From NCBI RefSeq assembly GCF_002940945.1, contig NZ_PNFV01000002.1, forward strand, positions 1 to 64,000: a stretch of DNA of 64,000 nt, read 5' to 3'. A program made the translations under genes and the position numbers. The stretch is from Limosilactobacillus pontis. Its GTDB lineage: Bacteria; Bacillota; Bacilli; Lactobacillales; Lactobacillaceae. Shown here piece after piece: positions 42,238 through 51,034 of the stretch. How positions within the stretch are numbered: position 1 is the stretch's first letter; each line of letters begins with the position of its first letter. The notes under the pieces are model-generated. The model had not been told where the DNA came from, searched no databases, and saw only the letters and a program-made list of their open reading frames with translations.

Positions 42238-43137
42238 ATGGATGATTTACAGCAACAATTAACTCAGCCATCCCCGGAGAGCCGCCAGGAGCAGACCGGT
42301 AAGCTCACCAGCCGCCTTGCCATCGTCCTAATCGGTGGTTTGGTCGGCACGATCCTCATCTTTTTAACGATCAAGGGGATAGCGCTGTTCACAAATGATC
42401 ACGTCTCAATATGGCACTTCCTGTTTCAGACCGATTGGCAACCCAGTCATCACCATTTCGGGGCCCTGCCGATGATCGTAACCTCCTTTTGCGTAACCCT
42501 CCTCGCGGGCGTGGTCTCCCTGCCGCTGGCCCTGGTGGTGGCCATCGCAATCACGGAAATTCTATCCAGCAAGGTCAAGGCCTTTTTACAACCGCTGATT
42601 GAACTACTGGTCGGTATTCCCTCCGTAGTGTACGGCTATCTAGGACTAACCATCATCATCCCTGCTCTGCAACGCCTTTTTGGCGGGACTGGTTTCGGCA
42701 TTCTTGCCGCGACTTGTGTTCTCTTCTTGATGATCCTGCCCACCATGACCGCGATGACCATCGATAGTCTACGCGCGGTCCCGCAAAAGTATCGACAGGC
42801 CTCGGCCGGCTTGGGGGCCACCCGCTGGCAGACCATCTCCCGAGTAATAATTCCGAGTGCCAAGGGCGGGATCTTAACGGCAGCAGTTTTCGGAATGGCC
42901 CGCGCATTTGGAGAGGCCCTGGCTGTCCAGATGGTGATCGGGAATACCACCGTGATGCCTACCGGGCTGGTTGATTCCGCTGCTACCCTAACCAGCGTCC
43001 TGACCACCGGGATCGGCAACACGATCATGGGCACAGCAGAAAACAATGCCCTTTGGTCGCTGGCCTTAGTCCTGTTGGGAATGTCTCTGGTCTTCAACCT
43101 GTTAATCCACCTTATAAGTAAGAAAGGAGCCGCTTGA
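42238..43137 (+). CDS. pstC: Phosphate ABC transporter permease PstC
   Basis: One of the two channel-forming subunits, 299 residues with about six transmembrane helices. The binding-protein-dependent transport motif EAL-type loop is seen around YRQASAGLGATRWQTISRVIIPSAKGGI, which docks with PstB. An AGGAG RBS lies before the ATG, four bases after the pstS stop. Its stop overlaps the pstA start by one base. Confidence 0.96.
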   Translation: MDDLQQQLTQPSPESRQEQTGKLTSRLAIVLIGGLVGTILIFLTIKGIALFTNDHVSIWHFLFQTDWQPSHHHFGALPMIVTSFCVTLLAGVVSLPLALVVAIAITEILSSKVKAFLQPLIELLVGIPSVVYGYLGLTIIIPALQRLFGGTGFGILAATCVLFLMILPTMTAMTIDSLRAVPQKYRQASAGLGATRWQTISRVIIPSAKGGILTAAVFGMARAFGEALAVQMVIGNTTVMPTGLVDSAATLTSVLTTGIGNTIMGTAENNALWSLALVLLGMSLVFNLLIHLISKKGAA

Positions 43138-44018
43138 TGTCTCCAGAACGTATTGATAAAATCGCCACGACGATCATCATCGGATTGGCCGGACTCGTTG
43201 GGCTGATTATCTTGAGCCTTCTCGCTTACATCCTAGCAATAGGAATCCCCCATATCTCCTGGCACTTCCTGACCAGCGAGGCCGAATCATTCGCGGCTGG
43301 CGGAGGAATTCGCGATCAGCTGTTCAATTCCCTCTACCTGGTTGTCTTGACCCTGATCGTCTCCGTACCACTGGCGCTTTTGGCAGCCATCTATCTCAAT
43401 GAGTACGCCCCTGACAACCGGGCAACCCGTCTGCTTCGCCTAGCAATCGAGGTACTAAGTTCCCTGCCTTCCGTGGTGGTGGGCCTATTCGGATACCTTG
43501 TCTTTGTCCTCAAGTTTGGCCTGGACTTCTCTCTGCTTGCTGGGGCCCTAGCCCTGACCATTCTGAACCTGCCGATCCTAACGCGCAGCTGTGAGGACGC
43601 CCTCTCCCAAGTCCCTGACCTGCAACGCCAGGCGGGGCTAGGCCTTGGAATGTCTAGGTGGCGGGTGACGACCAAGATCGTTCTGCCAGCTGCCCTGCCA
43701 GGAATTATCACCGGGGCTATTCTCAGCGCTGGCCGAATCTTCGGCGAGGCAGCCGCACTGATTTACACTGCCGGTCAGAGTGCCCCACTAGTCAGCTACA
43801 CCGATTGGAACCCATTTAGCCCGACCAGCTTTCTTAACCCCATGCGGCCCGCTGAAACGCTCGCCGTCCACATCTGGAAGGTCAACAGCGAGGGGCTTGT
43901 CCCCGACGCCCGCGCGGTTTCCAATGGTTCCGCAGCCGTTTTGATTATCACAATCCTATTGTTCAACCTGGTTGCCCGCTATGTTGGGCACCGTATCAAA
44001 CGACACCTAGCAAAGTGA
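43137..44018 (+). CDS. pstA: Phosphate ABC transporter permease PstA
   Basis: Second permease subunit, 293 residues and six predicted helices. The coupling loop RQAGLGLGMSRWRVTTKIVLPAALPGI faces the ATPase. The ATG at 43137 shares its A with the pstC TGA stop (TGATG), giving translational coupling. The TTG one codon earlier is not needed. AAGGAG lies at the correct distance within pstC. Confidence 0.96.
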   Translation: MSPERIDKIATTIIIGLAGLVGLIILSLLAYILAIGIPHISWHFLTSEAESFAAGGGIRDQLFNSLYLVVLTLIVSVPLALLAAIYLNEYAPDNRATRLLRLAIEVLSSLPSVVVGLFGYLVFVLKFGLDFSLLAGALALTILNLPILTRSCEDALSQVPDLQRQAGLGLGMSRWRVTTKIVLPAALPGIITGAILSAGRIFGEAAALIYTAGQSAPLVSYTDWNPFSPTSFLNPMRPAETLAVHIWKVNSEGLVPDARAVSNGSAAVLIITILLFNLVARYVGHRIKRHLAK

Positions 44019-44027
44019 GGAAAAACA

Positions 44028-44783
44028 ATGCCAACCGATTCAATTTTAGAATTAAAGGATCTCCAGGTCTTCTATGGTGATAAGCATGTGATCCATGACG
44101 TCAACCTCAAGTTCCCGTCAAACCAAATCACGGCCCTGATTGGCGCCTCTGGTTCGGGCAAATCGACTGTTCTGCGAAGTCTCAACCGAATGAACGATGA
44201 TCTCGCTACGGTCACCGGAATCATCAACTTCCACGGGGTCAATATTAATCGACCCCAGGTCAACGTCTACCGAGTTCGTCAGCGAATTGGGATGGTTTTC
44301 CAGCAGCCAACCCCTTTCCCCATGTCGATCTACGAAAACGTAATCTATGGGCTCCGCCTGGCTGGAGTAAAGGACCGGACCGTGCTGGACCAACGGGTCG
44401 AGGAGAGCTTACGCCAGGCTGCCCTCTGGAACGAGGTCAAAGACCAGCTGAAGTCCAGCGCCCTCGCGCTCTCTGGTGGTCAGCAGCAGCGCCTGTGCAT
44501 CGCCCGAACTCTGGCAGTACGTCCAGAAATTATTCTTATGGATGAACCGACCAGTGCCTTAGATCCGGTTTCAACTTCGCAAATTGAGGACACTCTAGTA
44601 CAATTAAAAGAGCAGTTTACGATCATCATGGTAACCCACAATATGCAACAGGCATCTAGGTCTGCCGACTGGACAGCCTTCATGCACCAAGGTCACCTGA
44701 TTGAGTTCGACCAGACAGCTAATATTTTTATGAACCCGCGCGAACAACAAACCGCCGATTATCTGAGTGGTAAATTTGGTTAG
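44028..44783 (+). CDS. pstB: Phosphate ABC transporter ATP-binding protein PstB
   Basis: The ATPase that drives phosphate import, 251 residues. Walker A is GASGSGKST near 42, the ABC signature [12 protein letters not shown] near 148 and Walker [13 protein letters not shown] near 168; the switch His follows in VTHNMQQA. Only one PstB is encoded here, whereas many Gram-positives have two in tandem. Nine bases after pstA. Confidence 0.97.
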   Translation: MPTDSILELKDLQVFYGDKHVIHDVNLKFPSNQITALIGASGSGKSTVLRSLNRMNDDLATVTGIINFHGVNINRPQVNVYRVRQRIGMVFQQPTPFPMSIYENVIYGLRLAGVKDRTVLDQRVEESLRQAALWNEVKDQLKSSALALSGGQQQRLCIARTLAVRPEIILMDEPTSALDPVSTSQIEDTLVQLKEQFTIIMVTHNMQQASRSADWTAFMHQGHLIEFDQTANIFMNPREQQTADYLSGKFG

Positions 44784-44793
44784 GAGGAATAAG

Positions 44794-45492
44794 ATGGGTG
44801 CCATTTTTAACGATGAACTGAAACGGCTTCGTGGCCACTTCATAGAGATGGGAATCGATGCCAGCGAACAACTCTACCAAGCGACTAAGGCCTTCACAGA
44901 GAACGACCCGCAATTGGCCAGGCAGGTTCTAGCAACAGACGCTAAGATAAATGACGAGGAAATTAACCTGGAGAAAGAAGCCCTAAAACTGATGGCCCTC
45001 CAGCAACCGGTCGCCAGTGACTTCCGGAAAATCATCAGTATCCTCAAGGCCAGCAGTGATATTGAGCGGCTAGGTGACTACGCCACGCACATTGCCCGGG
45101 CCGCAATTAACCTGAGCGACCGGGAGCATAACCGCGCAATCGAAGAACAAATTGAGAAGATGATGATGATCATTCGGGAGATGCTGGAACGAGTCCTCGA
45201 TGCCTACGCATACACCAACGAGCAGCTGGCCTACGAGGTTGCCAACGAGGATATCCGGGTCGATATGATCTACGTCCAGCAACAGCAGGCAATCATGACC
45301 GCCCTAGCCAAGGCTGGAACTAATGTTAAGATATATGGTGACTATCTCTCAGTAATTCGCTTTCTCGAGCGAGCAGGCGATCACATCGTCAACTTGGCCG
45401 AATGGATCATCTACAGCAGCTCAGGGAAGCTGGTAGAGCTCAACCCCGGAAAGGCAGACCCCAATATGGTTAAGCGCAAACTAAATGAATAA
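44794..45492 (+). CDS. phoU: Phosphate transport regulator PhoU
   Basis: All-helical cytoplasmic protein (232 residues) that restrains Pst uptake and in other bacteria passes the phosphate signal to the PhoR kinase. Two repeated three-helix PhoU domains are seen, with metal-cluster motifs SSDIERLGDYATHIA (about 85-100) and FLERAGDHIVNLAEWI near 190-205. The ATG at 44794 has TAGGAGG in front; the longer frame to 44767 overlaps pstB and is rejected. No PhoR is nearby, so how it signals here is open. Confidence 0.95.
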   Translation: MGAIFNDELKRLRGHFIEMGIDASEQLYQATKAFTENDPQLARQVLATDAKINDEEINLEKEALKLMALQQPVASDFRKIISILKASSDIERLGDYATHIARAAINLSDREHNRAIEEQIEKMMMIIREMLERVLDAYAYTNEQLAYEVANEDIRVDMIYVQQQQAIMTALAKAGTNVKIYGDYLSVIRFLERAGDHIVNLAEWIIYSSSGKLVELNPGKADPNMVKRKLNE

Positions 45493-45494
45493 TA

Positions 45495-45533
45495 AAAGCA
45501 GCGATTGGCGTTTTACACGCTAGTCGCTGCTTT
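45495..45533. terminator. Bidirectional terminator between phoU and the PPK2 gene
   Basis: AAAGCAGCGA (45495-45504) pairs with TCGCTGCTTT (45524-45533), with additional inner pairs (TxGCG/CGCxA). T residues on both strands serve the two convergent genes. Confidence 0.88.
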
Positions 45534-45537
45534 GCTT

Positions 45538-46413
45538 TTAGTCCTCATTCAGCAGGATCTGGTGGGCACGGGCCAGCTCTTTCTCCTGATCTGCCGACAT
45601 CTTTGGGTAAGCCAGCGGAAGCTTCTCGATCCGCTTGGTGATGATGTCCGAAACAATCAAGCGAGAGTACCACTTATCGTCAGACGGTATGACGTACCAC
45701 GGATTCTCCTTGGTGGCCGTGGCGTTGATTGCCTTGTCATAGGCCGCCTGGTACTTATCCCAGAACTGACGCTCATGAATATCGGCTGCGGAGAATTTCC
45801 AATTCTTCCGTGGTGTCTCGATCCGGGACAGGAACCGCTTCTTCTGCTCGCCCTTAGAAACGTGGAGGAAGAACTTCAGAATCACATAGCCATTGCGAGA
45901 CAAATACTTCTCGTATTCACGGATATCCTCGTAGCGTCCAGCGAAGAAATCCTTATTGACGTCCGATAGGGTAGTGACTCCCGGCAGGTTAGCCTTGAGG
46001 ACAATCTCAGGGTGAACCCGAGAGACCAGGACGTCCTCGTAGTAGGAACGGTTAAAGACACCGAATGAACCTCGTTTTGGTAGAGCGGCATTGATCCGCC
46101 AGAGATAATCATGCTGCAGCTCCACGGAGGTTGGCTGCTTAAAATTAGCTACTTTGAAGCCGACCGGGTTGACACCGGAGAAGATGTGCGAGATCATACT
46201 ATCTTTACCAGCCGCATCCATTGCCTGAAAAACGACAATAACACCGTAACGGTGGCGGGCATACATTTTCTTCTGAGCATCCTTAATCCGCTTGACGTTC
46301 TTGTCGATTGCTGCCTTAATCTGGTCAAGTTCATCTGCAGAGTCAGCCACCCAGGTTGGCGCTTTCTTAATATCAAAGTTATCCTTGGTATAGCGGTACT
46401 GTTTCGTATCCAT
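45538..46413 (-). CDS. Polyphosphate kinase 2 family protein (polyP:nucleotide phosphotransferase)
   Basis: It uses polyphosphate to phosphorylate nucleoside mono- or diphosphates (or the reverse). The 291-residue P-loop fold shows Walker A VVFQAMDAAGKDSMI near 65 and the lid-type NRSYYEDVLVSRVHP near 125; the conserved Asp and Arg residues are present. Its position, convergent with the phosphate import operon, suggests that it works on phosphate reserves, but coregulation is not shown. Nucleotide preference (AMP or ADP) cannot be deduced with confidence. A TTTCCCGGGAAA palindrome lies about 65 bases upstream. Confidence 0.9.
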   Translation of the reverse strand: MDTKQYRYTKDNFDIKKAPTWVADSADELDQIKAAIDKNVKRIKDAQKKMYARHRYGVIVVFQAMDAAGKDSMISHIFSGVNPVGFKVANFKQPTSVELQHDYLWRINAALPKRGSFGVFNRSYYEDVLVSRVHPEIVLKANLPGVTTLSDVNKDFFAGRYEDIREYEKYLSRNGYVILKFFLHVSKGEQKKRFLSRIETPRKNWKFSAADIHERQFWDKYQAAYDKAINATATKENPWYVIPSDDKWYSRLIVSDIITKRIEKLPLAYPKMSADQEKELARAHQILLNED

Positions 46414-46479
46414 CCGTCATTCCTCCCTTAACTTATATAAACATCATTTTAGCATTTTCCGTAGGTAGGGAGGAGAAAA

Positions 46480-46498
46480 ATATTTCCCGGGAAATTAA
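46480..46498. repeat. TTTCCCGGGAAA palindrome, recurring motif
   Basis: AATATTTCCCGGGAAATTA contains a perfect 12-base palindrome. The same 19 bases with a single change (A for G) are at 23242-23260, also upstream of a minus-strand gene (cls). A regulatory protein site is possible; nothing else identifies it. Confidence 0.45.
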
Positions 46499-46500
46499 AA

Positions 46501-46533
46501 AGGGAGCGATGACCACTACCATCATCGCTCCCT
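46501..46533 (-). terminator. Terminator of the zinc alcohol dehydrogenase gene
   Basis: AGGGAGCGATGA (46501-46512) pairs with TCATCGCTCCCT (46522-46533), followed by TTTTAATTTC on the minus strand. Confidence 0.92.
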
Positions 46534-46544
46534 ATTTGAATTGA

Positions 46545-47666
46545 TCATTCGCCCGGCTGGTAGTCCTTGTCAATGATCAATACCGGTTTAATCGTCTTTC
46601 CGGAGACAGAATCAGCATTAGCTTGGTTGATGTCGGCAAAATCATAGAACTTCTCGGTCTTATCGAAGTCAAACATTCCTTGTTTATAAAACTCGATCAG
46701 GCGTGGAATATCAACCTGCGGGATGGAATCACCCATGTTGACCCCAACGATTGTCCGGTCGGCTGGGCATAGATCCGTCCAAGTGTTAATGTCAATGTGG
46801 TTAGCTGTAACCGCGATTGCAGCTAGAACCCCACCTTGAGCCAGTGCCTGAATGGAGTCCTCCAGCACCTTGGTGACCCCAGTCGTGTCAACCAGATAGT
46901 CGACACCTTTGCCGTCAGTTAGATTCTGGACGGCCTTAACCATATCTACGTCGTTGGTATTGACTGTATCAGTAGCACCCAATTCCTTGGCTAATTCCAG
47001 CCGTTCGGGAACCCGGTCGATGGCAATAACCTTGGTACAACCGGAAATCTTGCCAGCCATCATAGCGGCCAGACCAACCGCCCCGGTTCCGGCCACCGCA
47101 ATCGTGGAGCCTGGTTCCGGCTTTAGAGTATTAAAGACCGTTCCGGAGCCAGTCACGTAACCGCAACCCAGCGGTCCTAACTTCCGTAGATCAAGGTCCT
47201 TGGGTACCTTGACGGCGTTACGTTCCCGTACTACGGTCGTCGTAGTAAAGGAAGATTGGTCAAACATATCGTCAACTTGATGCCCATTCTCAGTGAAATG
47301 GGCACTACCGTCTGGCCGGACTCCGGACAGATTATTGGCCGCGTAATTTAGACACTTAGTCGGCTTGCCCTTTAGACAATTAATACAGTTACCACAACCG
47401 TAGAATGATAAAATGACGTGATCGCCCGGCTTGAAGTTTTTGACCTCTGGACCAACTTTCTCGACAATTCCGGCACCTTCATGCCCTAAAATGATCGGGT
47501 AGCCGATCTCAGCATCCCCCTTCCGTAGAGCCTCGTCGGAGTGACAAATTCCAGAAGCCACCATGTGAATCTGGAGATCGTCAGCCTGCATATCGGCAAG
47601 CTCGACGTCGTCACGAATATCAAACTTAGCACCCTTCTTATCAACAACGGCTGCTTTAATCTTCAT
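46545..47666 (-). CDS. Zinc-dependent alcohol dehydrogenase (aryl-alcohol/class III-like)
   Basis: NAD(P)-dependent medium-chain dehydrogenase of 373 residues. Catalytic zinc ligands are C (SGICHSDEA), H (LGHEGAG) and a later C (GPLGCGYVTGSG). The structural zinc site has four Cys in YGCGNCINCLKGKPTKC. The Rossmann motif is GTGAVGLAAM near 200. The overall pattern resembles benzyl-alcohol and formaldehyde dehydrogenase-type enzymes. The ATG at 47666 has AGGAGATG upstream. A cre overlaps the likely -35 region, so catabolite repression is probable. The substrate is uncertain. Confidence 0.92.
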   Translation of the reverse strand: MKIKAAVVDKKGAKFDIRDDVELADMQADDLQIHMVASGICHSDEALRKGDAEIGYPIILGHEGAGIVEKVGPEVKNFKPGDHVILSFYGCGNCINCLKGKPTKCLNYAANNLSGVRPDGSAHFTENGHQVDDMFDQSSFTTTTVVRERNAVKVPKDLDLRKLGPLGCGYVTGSGTVFNTLKPEPGSTIAVAGTGAVGLAAMMAGKISGCTKVIAIDRVPERLELAKELGATDTVNTNDVDMVKAVQNLTDGKGVDYLVDTTGVTKVLEDSIQALAQGGVLAAIAVTANHIDINTWTDLCPADRTIVGVNMGDSIPQVDIPRLIEFYKQGMFDFDKTEKFYDFADINQANADSVSGKTIKPVLIIDKDYQPGE

Positions 47667-47736
47667 TTCAAAGCATCTCCTTATGTTATGTCTAATTACC
47701 TTAACATTATTAACCATATCATAAACTAGAGAACTT

Positions 47737-47750
47737 TGTAAGCGCAACCA
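47737..47750 (-). promoter_or_regulatory. cre overlapping the zinc alcohol dehydrogenase promoter
   Basis: TGTAAGCGCAACCA fits the cre consensus at 13 of 14 positions. On the minus strand TTGCGC (-35) and TATGAT (-10) are 18 bases apart and the cre covers the -35. Confidence 0.6.
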
Positions 47751-47837
47751 TTTTAATATTAGTTAGTGGATGACGGTGCCATTACCCCAGGACTGCCATA
47801 AGTTTATCGTTTTGCATGATAAAATTTTCATATTATA

Positions 47838-47878
47838 AAAGAAGCTAGGATCTCGTTCACCGGGCCCCTAGCTTCTTT
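47838..47878 (-). terminator. Terminator after the zinc-ribbon gene
   Basis: AAAGAAGCTAGG (47838-47849) is the exact reverse complement of CCTAGCTTCTTT (47867-47878), with T residues on the minus strand. Confidence 0.9.
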
Positions 47879-47882
47879 CCAA

Positions 47883-48191
47883 TTATTTTAGTTGTTCCGG
47901 GCTGACCGGATGTTTGCTGTGTTTCAGCTTACTGATCTGTCCCTCACGACCATTATTGACGATAAACTCATCGACTGCTCCACAGTGCTCACAGGCCACC
48001 ACGATCTGGTAGCGTTGTGAGTCATCCTGATTGGTATCCATCCAGTTCCGTTCGGCGATCACCAGAGGTTCCTGGTGACACCGGTAACACGGCACCAGCA
48101 ACAGCCGATTCTCGCGAAAGCCATCACCGGTCTTGCCAACCATTCCGTAACGATCCTCACCATGAACATTATCAAAGTTATTGTAGAACAC
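47883..48191 (-). CDS. Small zinc-ribbon protein of unknown function
   Basis: A 102-residue cytoplasmic protein with two CxxC knuckles, CYRCH (about 35-39) and CEHCG (about 67-71), which together would bind one zinc. There is no DNA-binding or catalytic motif that I recognise. It lies 12 bases after the MFS carrier gene in the same direction and before a terminator, so it is its operon partner. An N-terminal aromatic/acidic stretch (FYNNFDNVHGEDRYG) is unusual. Function unknown. Confidence 0.75.
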   Translation of the reverse strand: MFYNNFDNVHGEDRYGMVGKTGDGFRENRLLLVPCYRCHQEPLVIAERNWMDTNQDDSQRYQIVVACEHCGAVDEFIVNNGREGQISKLKHSKHPVSPEQLK

Positions 48192-48203
48192 GCGATTACT
48201 TCC

Positions 48204-49409
48204 TTAATACTTAACCGTCCGGGACTTGTTTAGCTGAACAACCGCCCAGACAATAGCTTCCATCACAAAGATTGCGGCCGCACAGATCACAAATAAGATA
48301 TGATAGGAAGCCGCCCCAATAATCAGCCCCCCAAACAAAGGCCCAAATGCCTTCCCCAACGACGAGAAGGCGTTAAGAATGCCCTGATACTTCCCCTTGA
48401 CGTCAACCGGGGAAAGGCTATTGACAATCGCTGGCATCGTCGGAAAGGCCGTTGCCTCACCAATCGTCAGGATTACCATAGCGATAACGTACCAGATGTA
48501 ACTCTTGGCAAATAACAAGAGGACAAAAGATAGGCCAATGGTGAAAATACCGATAAAGACTTGGGCATATGGGTTGTTGTACCAGCGATTCAGCCAAGTC
48601 AGCAGTAATTGGATAACCACAATCAGCACCCCGTTGAGGGTCCAAAGCAGACTGTACTTGGTCATTGAAATTCCCTGATCGGTCATGAAGACGGATAAGT
48701 TACTAGACCACTGCTCATACATCGTCCAGACCACACATAGGGCCACGAAGAAGATCCAACTGATCCACAGGTTGGCCCGGGGCAGAGCAGTTGTTTTCTC
48801 CAGCTCGTCGCTCTTGAAACGGGCCTCATCTACCGGCTCCGGATGTGGATCCTCTTTGAAGTAGACAAAAACAACGATCGTAAAGAGAACGTAGAGGACG
48901 GTCGTAATCGTAAAGAGCGGGGCGATGTTCCCGTGCGCATGCTGGTAGAGTGGACCGACAATTGTGGTCCCAATCACCATCCCTAAGTTGTTGGCGAAGT
49001 AGAGCATGTTGAAGACGTAGCGACCATCCTTGTGCAGTCGGGTCCCAAACGAGTTGACCATAGTGATGATCCAGCCGTTAAAGAAACCGATCGCCGTCAA
49101 CAGAATTGCGTAGATTGGCCAGCCATTGAAGAAAATCATGGTCGCAATGACAACGGTTGCGGCAATGGTCCCACCTAACATCAAGTGGCGCGGATTCCGC
49201 TTGTCAAAAAGTAACCCGCTGATATAGCTACCAACCACATTGGCCCCCGAATAAAAGAGCAGCACAATACCTGATATAGTTAATGACTCATGTAACTGCT
49301 CATGCATGTAAATCGTGGTCAATGGCCAGACAAAACTGTTGCCGATGCTTCCGAAGAACATCCCCAGTAGCAGCCATTTCAACTCAATTCCTTGTGTTTG
49401 ACGGTTCAT
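48204..49409 (-). CDS. MFS transporter, putative efflux carrier
   Basis: Major facilitator protein of 401 residues with twelve predicted helices. The motif A-like loop GLLFDKRNPRHLMLGG follows helix 2, and a long charged central loop (YFKEDPHPEPVDEARFKSDELEK) separates the halves. Drug or metabolite export is the usual role of this subgroup, but no substrate can be assigned. The ATG at 49409 has GGAGG upstream; the frame continues to 49544 without an RBS and is rejected. Likely cotranscribed with the zinc-ribbon gene. Confidence 0.88.
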   Translation of the reverse strand: MNRQTQGIELKWLLLGMFFGSIGNSFVWPLTTIYMHEQLHESLTISGIVLLFYSGANVVGSYISGLLFDKRNPRHLMLGGTIAATVVIATMIFFNGWPIYAILLTAIGFFNGWIITMVNSFGTRLHKDGRYVFNMLYFANNLGMVIGTTIVGPLYQHAHGNIAPLFTITTVLYVLFTIVVFVYFKEDPHPEPVDEARFKSDELEKTTALPRANLWISWIFFVALCVVWTMYEQWSSNLSVFMTDQGISMTKYSLLWTLNGVLIVVIQLLLTWLNRWYNNPYAQVFIGIFTIGLSFVLLLFAKSYIWYVIAMVILTIGEATAFPTMPAIVNSLSPVDVKGKYQGILNAFSSLGKAFGPLFGGLIIGAASYHILFVICAAAIFVMEAIVWAVVQLNKSRTVKY

Positions 49410-49597
49410 CCTAACGCCTCCTTGTTTTTCCTTAAGCGAACGAAAAGAGCCCTCCAGTGAATCTGAAACGCCCCTTTCCGATACTAATTTTACTATGCAG
49501 TTGCAAAATTCTATATGTCTAGCTACGGCCAAAAACCGACACATCCAGCATTGACCGCTGGTCTAGTACTCCGCAACGATTGTTTTCCAACTTAATA

Positions 49598-50986
49598 TTA
49601 ATTCTGCTCTCCTGGCACATAGGCCACAGAGGCAAACTTATTGTATGACTTGGCGAACAACAGCTTGACTGTCCCCCGTGGACCGCTCCGGTTCTTCTCA
49701 ATGATGACTTCAACCTCACTAACGTTGGAATCATCTCCATTATCCTGACCACCATCCTGTTGATCATCATCGCCATCGCCGTGCTCGTAATAATCGTCAC
49801 GGTAGAGAAAACTGACGATGTCCGCGTCCTGCTCAATTGATCCGGACTCACGGATATCAGATAACACCGGCCGTTTATCCTGCCGCTGCTCAACTCCCCG
49901 GGAGAGCTGGGACAAGGCGATAACCGGCACTTCGAGTTCCTTAGCCAGTTTTTTGAGCTGTCGAGAAATTTCAGAGACTTCCTGCTGTCGGTTATCGGGA
50001 TTGTTCCCTTCGATTAGTTGCAAGTAGTCGATCACGATCAACCCGAGGTTCCCGGTCTCCTTCTTCAGGCGCCGACAGCGGGCTCGGATTTCAGCCACCT
50101 TGATCCCGGCAGTATCATCGATGTAAAGGTGGGCGTTCGACAGGGTCCCAGCAGCAAAAAACAGGCTCTCCCATTCGTCGTTAGTCAGGTTCCCGGTCCG
50201 CAGGTGGTTGGCGTCGATGTTGCCCTCAGCACACAGCATCCGGTTGACCAGCGACTCAGCCCCCATTTCGAGGCTGAAGATTGCTACCGTCTTATCAGTC
50301 TTGGTAGCCACATTCTGGGCAATATTGAGAGCAAAGGCAGTCTTACCGACAGCCGGCCGCGCTGCGATAATGACTAGTTCGTCGGGGTGGAAACCGGTCG
50401 TCATCCGGTCTAACTGCGGGTAACCCGTCTCCAAGCCAGTGATCTCTGAATCATTACCCGACAGAGTCTCGATGTGGTTCATCGCACTGTTTAAGACCTG
50501 CTGGATATTCTGGAAACCATCCTGGCTGTTAGACTCCGATACGTGAAGAATCGACTGCTCGGCCTGGTCAAGCAGGTCGGTGGTATCATTATCGTCCGCA
50601 TAGCCCTCGTTGATAATCTTGGTGGCAGTGTTAATCAGGTTTCGCCGCACGGCCTTGTCATGGACAATCTTAGCGTAGAATGCCACATTGGCCGCTGACG
50701 GAACCGACGAGGCCAGCTCAGCTAGGTAGACCATCCCGCCGACGTTCTCGGTCTGGTTATCCTTGTCTAGGGCGTTCTTGATCGTCACCACGTCAATCGG
50801 CTGGTCATCATCATTTAACGCTACCATCTTCGAAAAGATAATCTGGTGAGCCCGCTTGTAGAAGTCCTCGGGCTGCAGGTATTCCATTGCATCTGCCAGC
50901 GCGTTCTTACTTAAAAAAGCAGCTCCGAGAACTGCCTTTTCAGCTTCAATATCGTGTGGTTCTACTTGCATTGGTGCATTATCCAT
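49598..50986 (-). CDS. dnaB: Replicative DNA helicase DnaB
   Basis: Hexameric fork helicase (called DnaC in Bacillus). The N-terminal primase-interacting domain occupies residues 1-115 and the RecA-like motor shows ARPAVGKTAFALN at about 210-222. The motifs VIDYLQLIEG and SQLSRGVEQR are also present. The C-terminal motor contains an unusual acidic, Gln/Gly-rich insertion EHGDGDDDQQDGGQDN near residue 405, longer than normal. No intein is present. Gene order gdpP-rplI-dnaB is the standard one for Firmicutes. Confidence 0.97.
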   Translation of the reverse strand: MDNAPMQVEPHDIEAEKAVLGAAFLSKNALADAMEYLQPEDFYKRAHQIIFSKMVALNDDDQPIDVVTIKNALDKDNQTENVGGMVYLAELASSVPSAANVAFYAKIVHDKAVRRNLINTATKIINEGYADDNDTTDLLDQAEQSILHVSESNSQDGFQNIQQVLNSAMNHIETLSGNDSEITGLETGYPQLDRMTTGFHPDELVIIAARPAVGKTAFALNIAQNVATKTDKTVAIFSLEMGAESLVNRMLCAEGNIDANHLRTGNLTNDEWESLFFAAGTLSNAHLYIDDTAGIKVAEIRARCRRLKKETGNLGLIVIDYLQLIEGNNPDNRQQEVSEISRQLKKLAKELEVPVIALSQLSRGVEQRQDKRPVLSDIRESGSIEQDADIVSFLYRDDYYEHGDGDDDQQDGGQDNGDDSNVSEVEVIIEKNRSGPRGTVKLLFAKSYNKFASVAYVPGEQN

Positions 50987-51034
50987 GACGATACCTCGCT
51001 TTTAATAAATCAAAACTAGATTATACCGGTTAAA

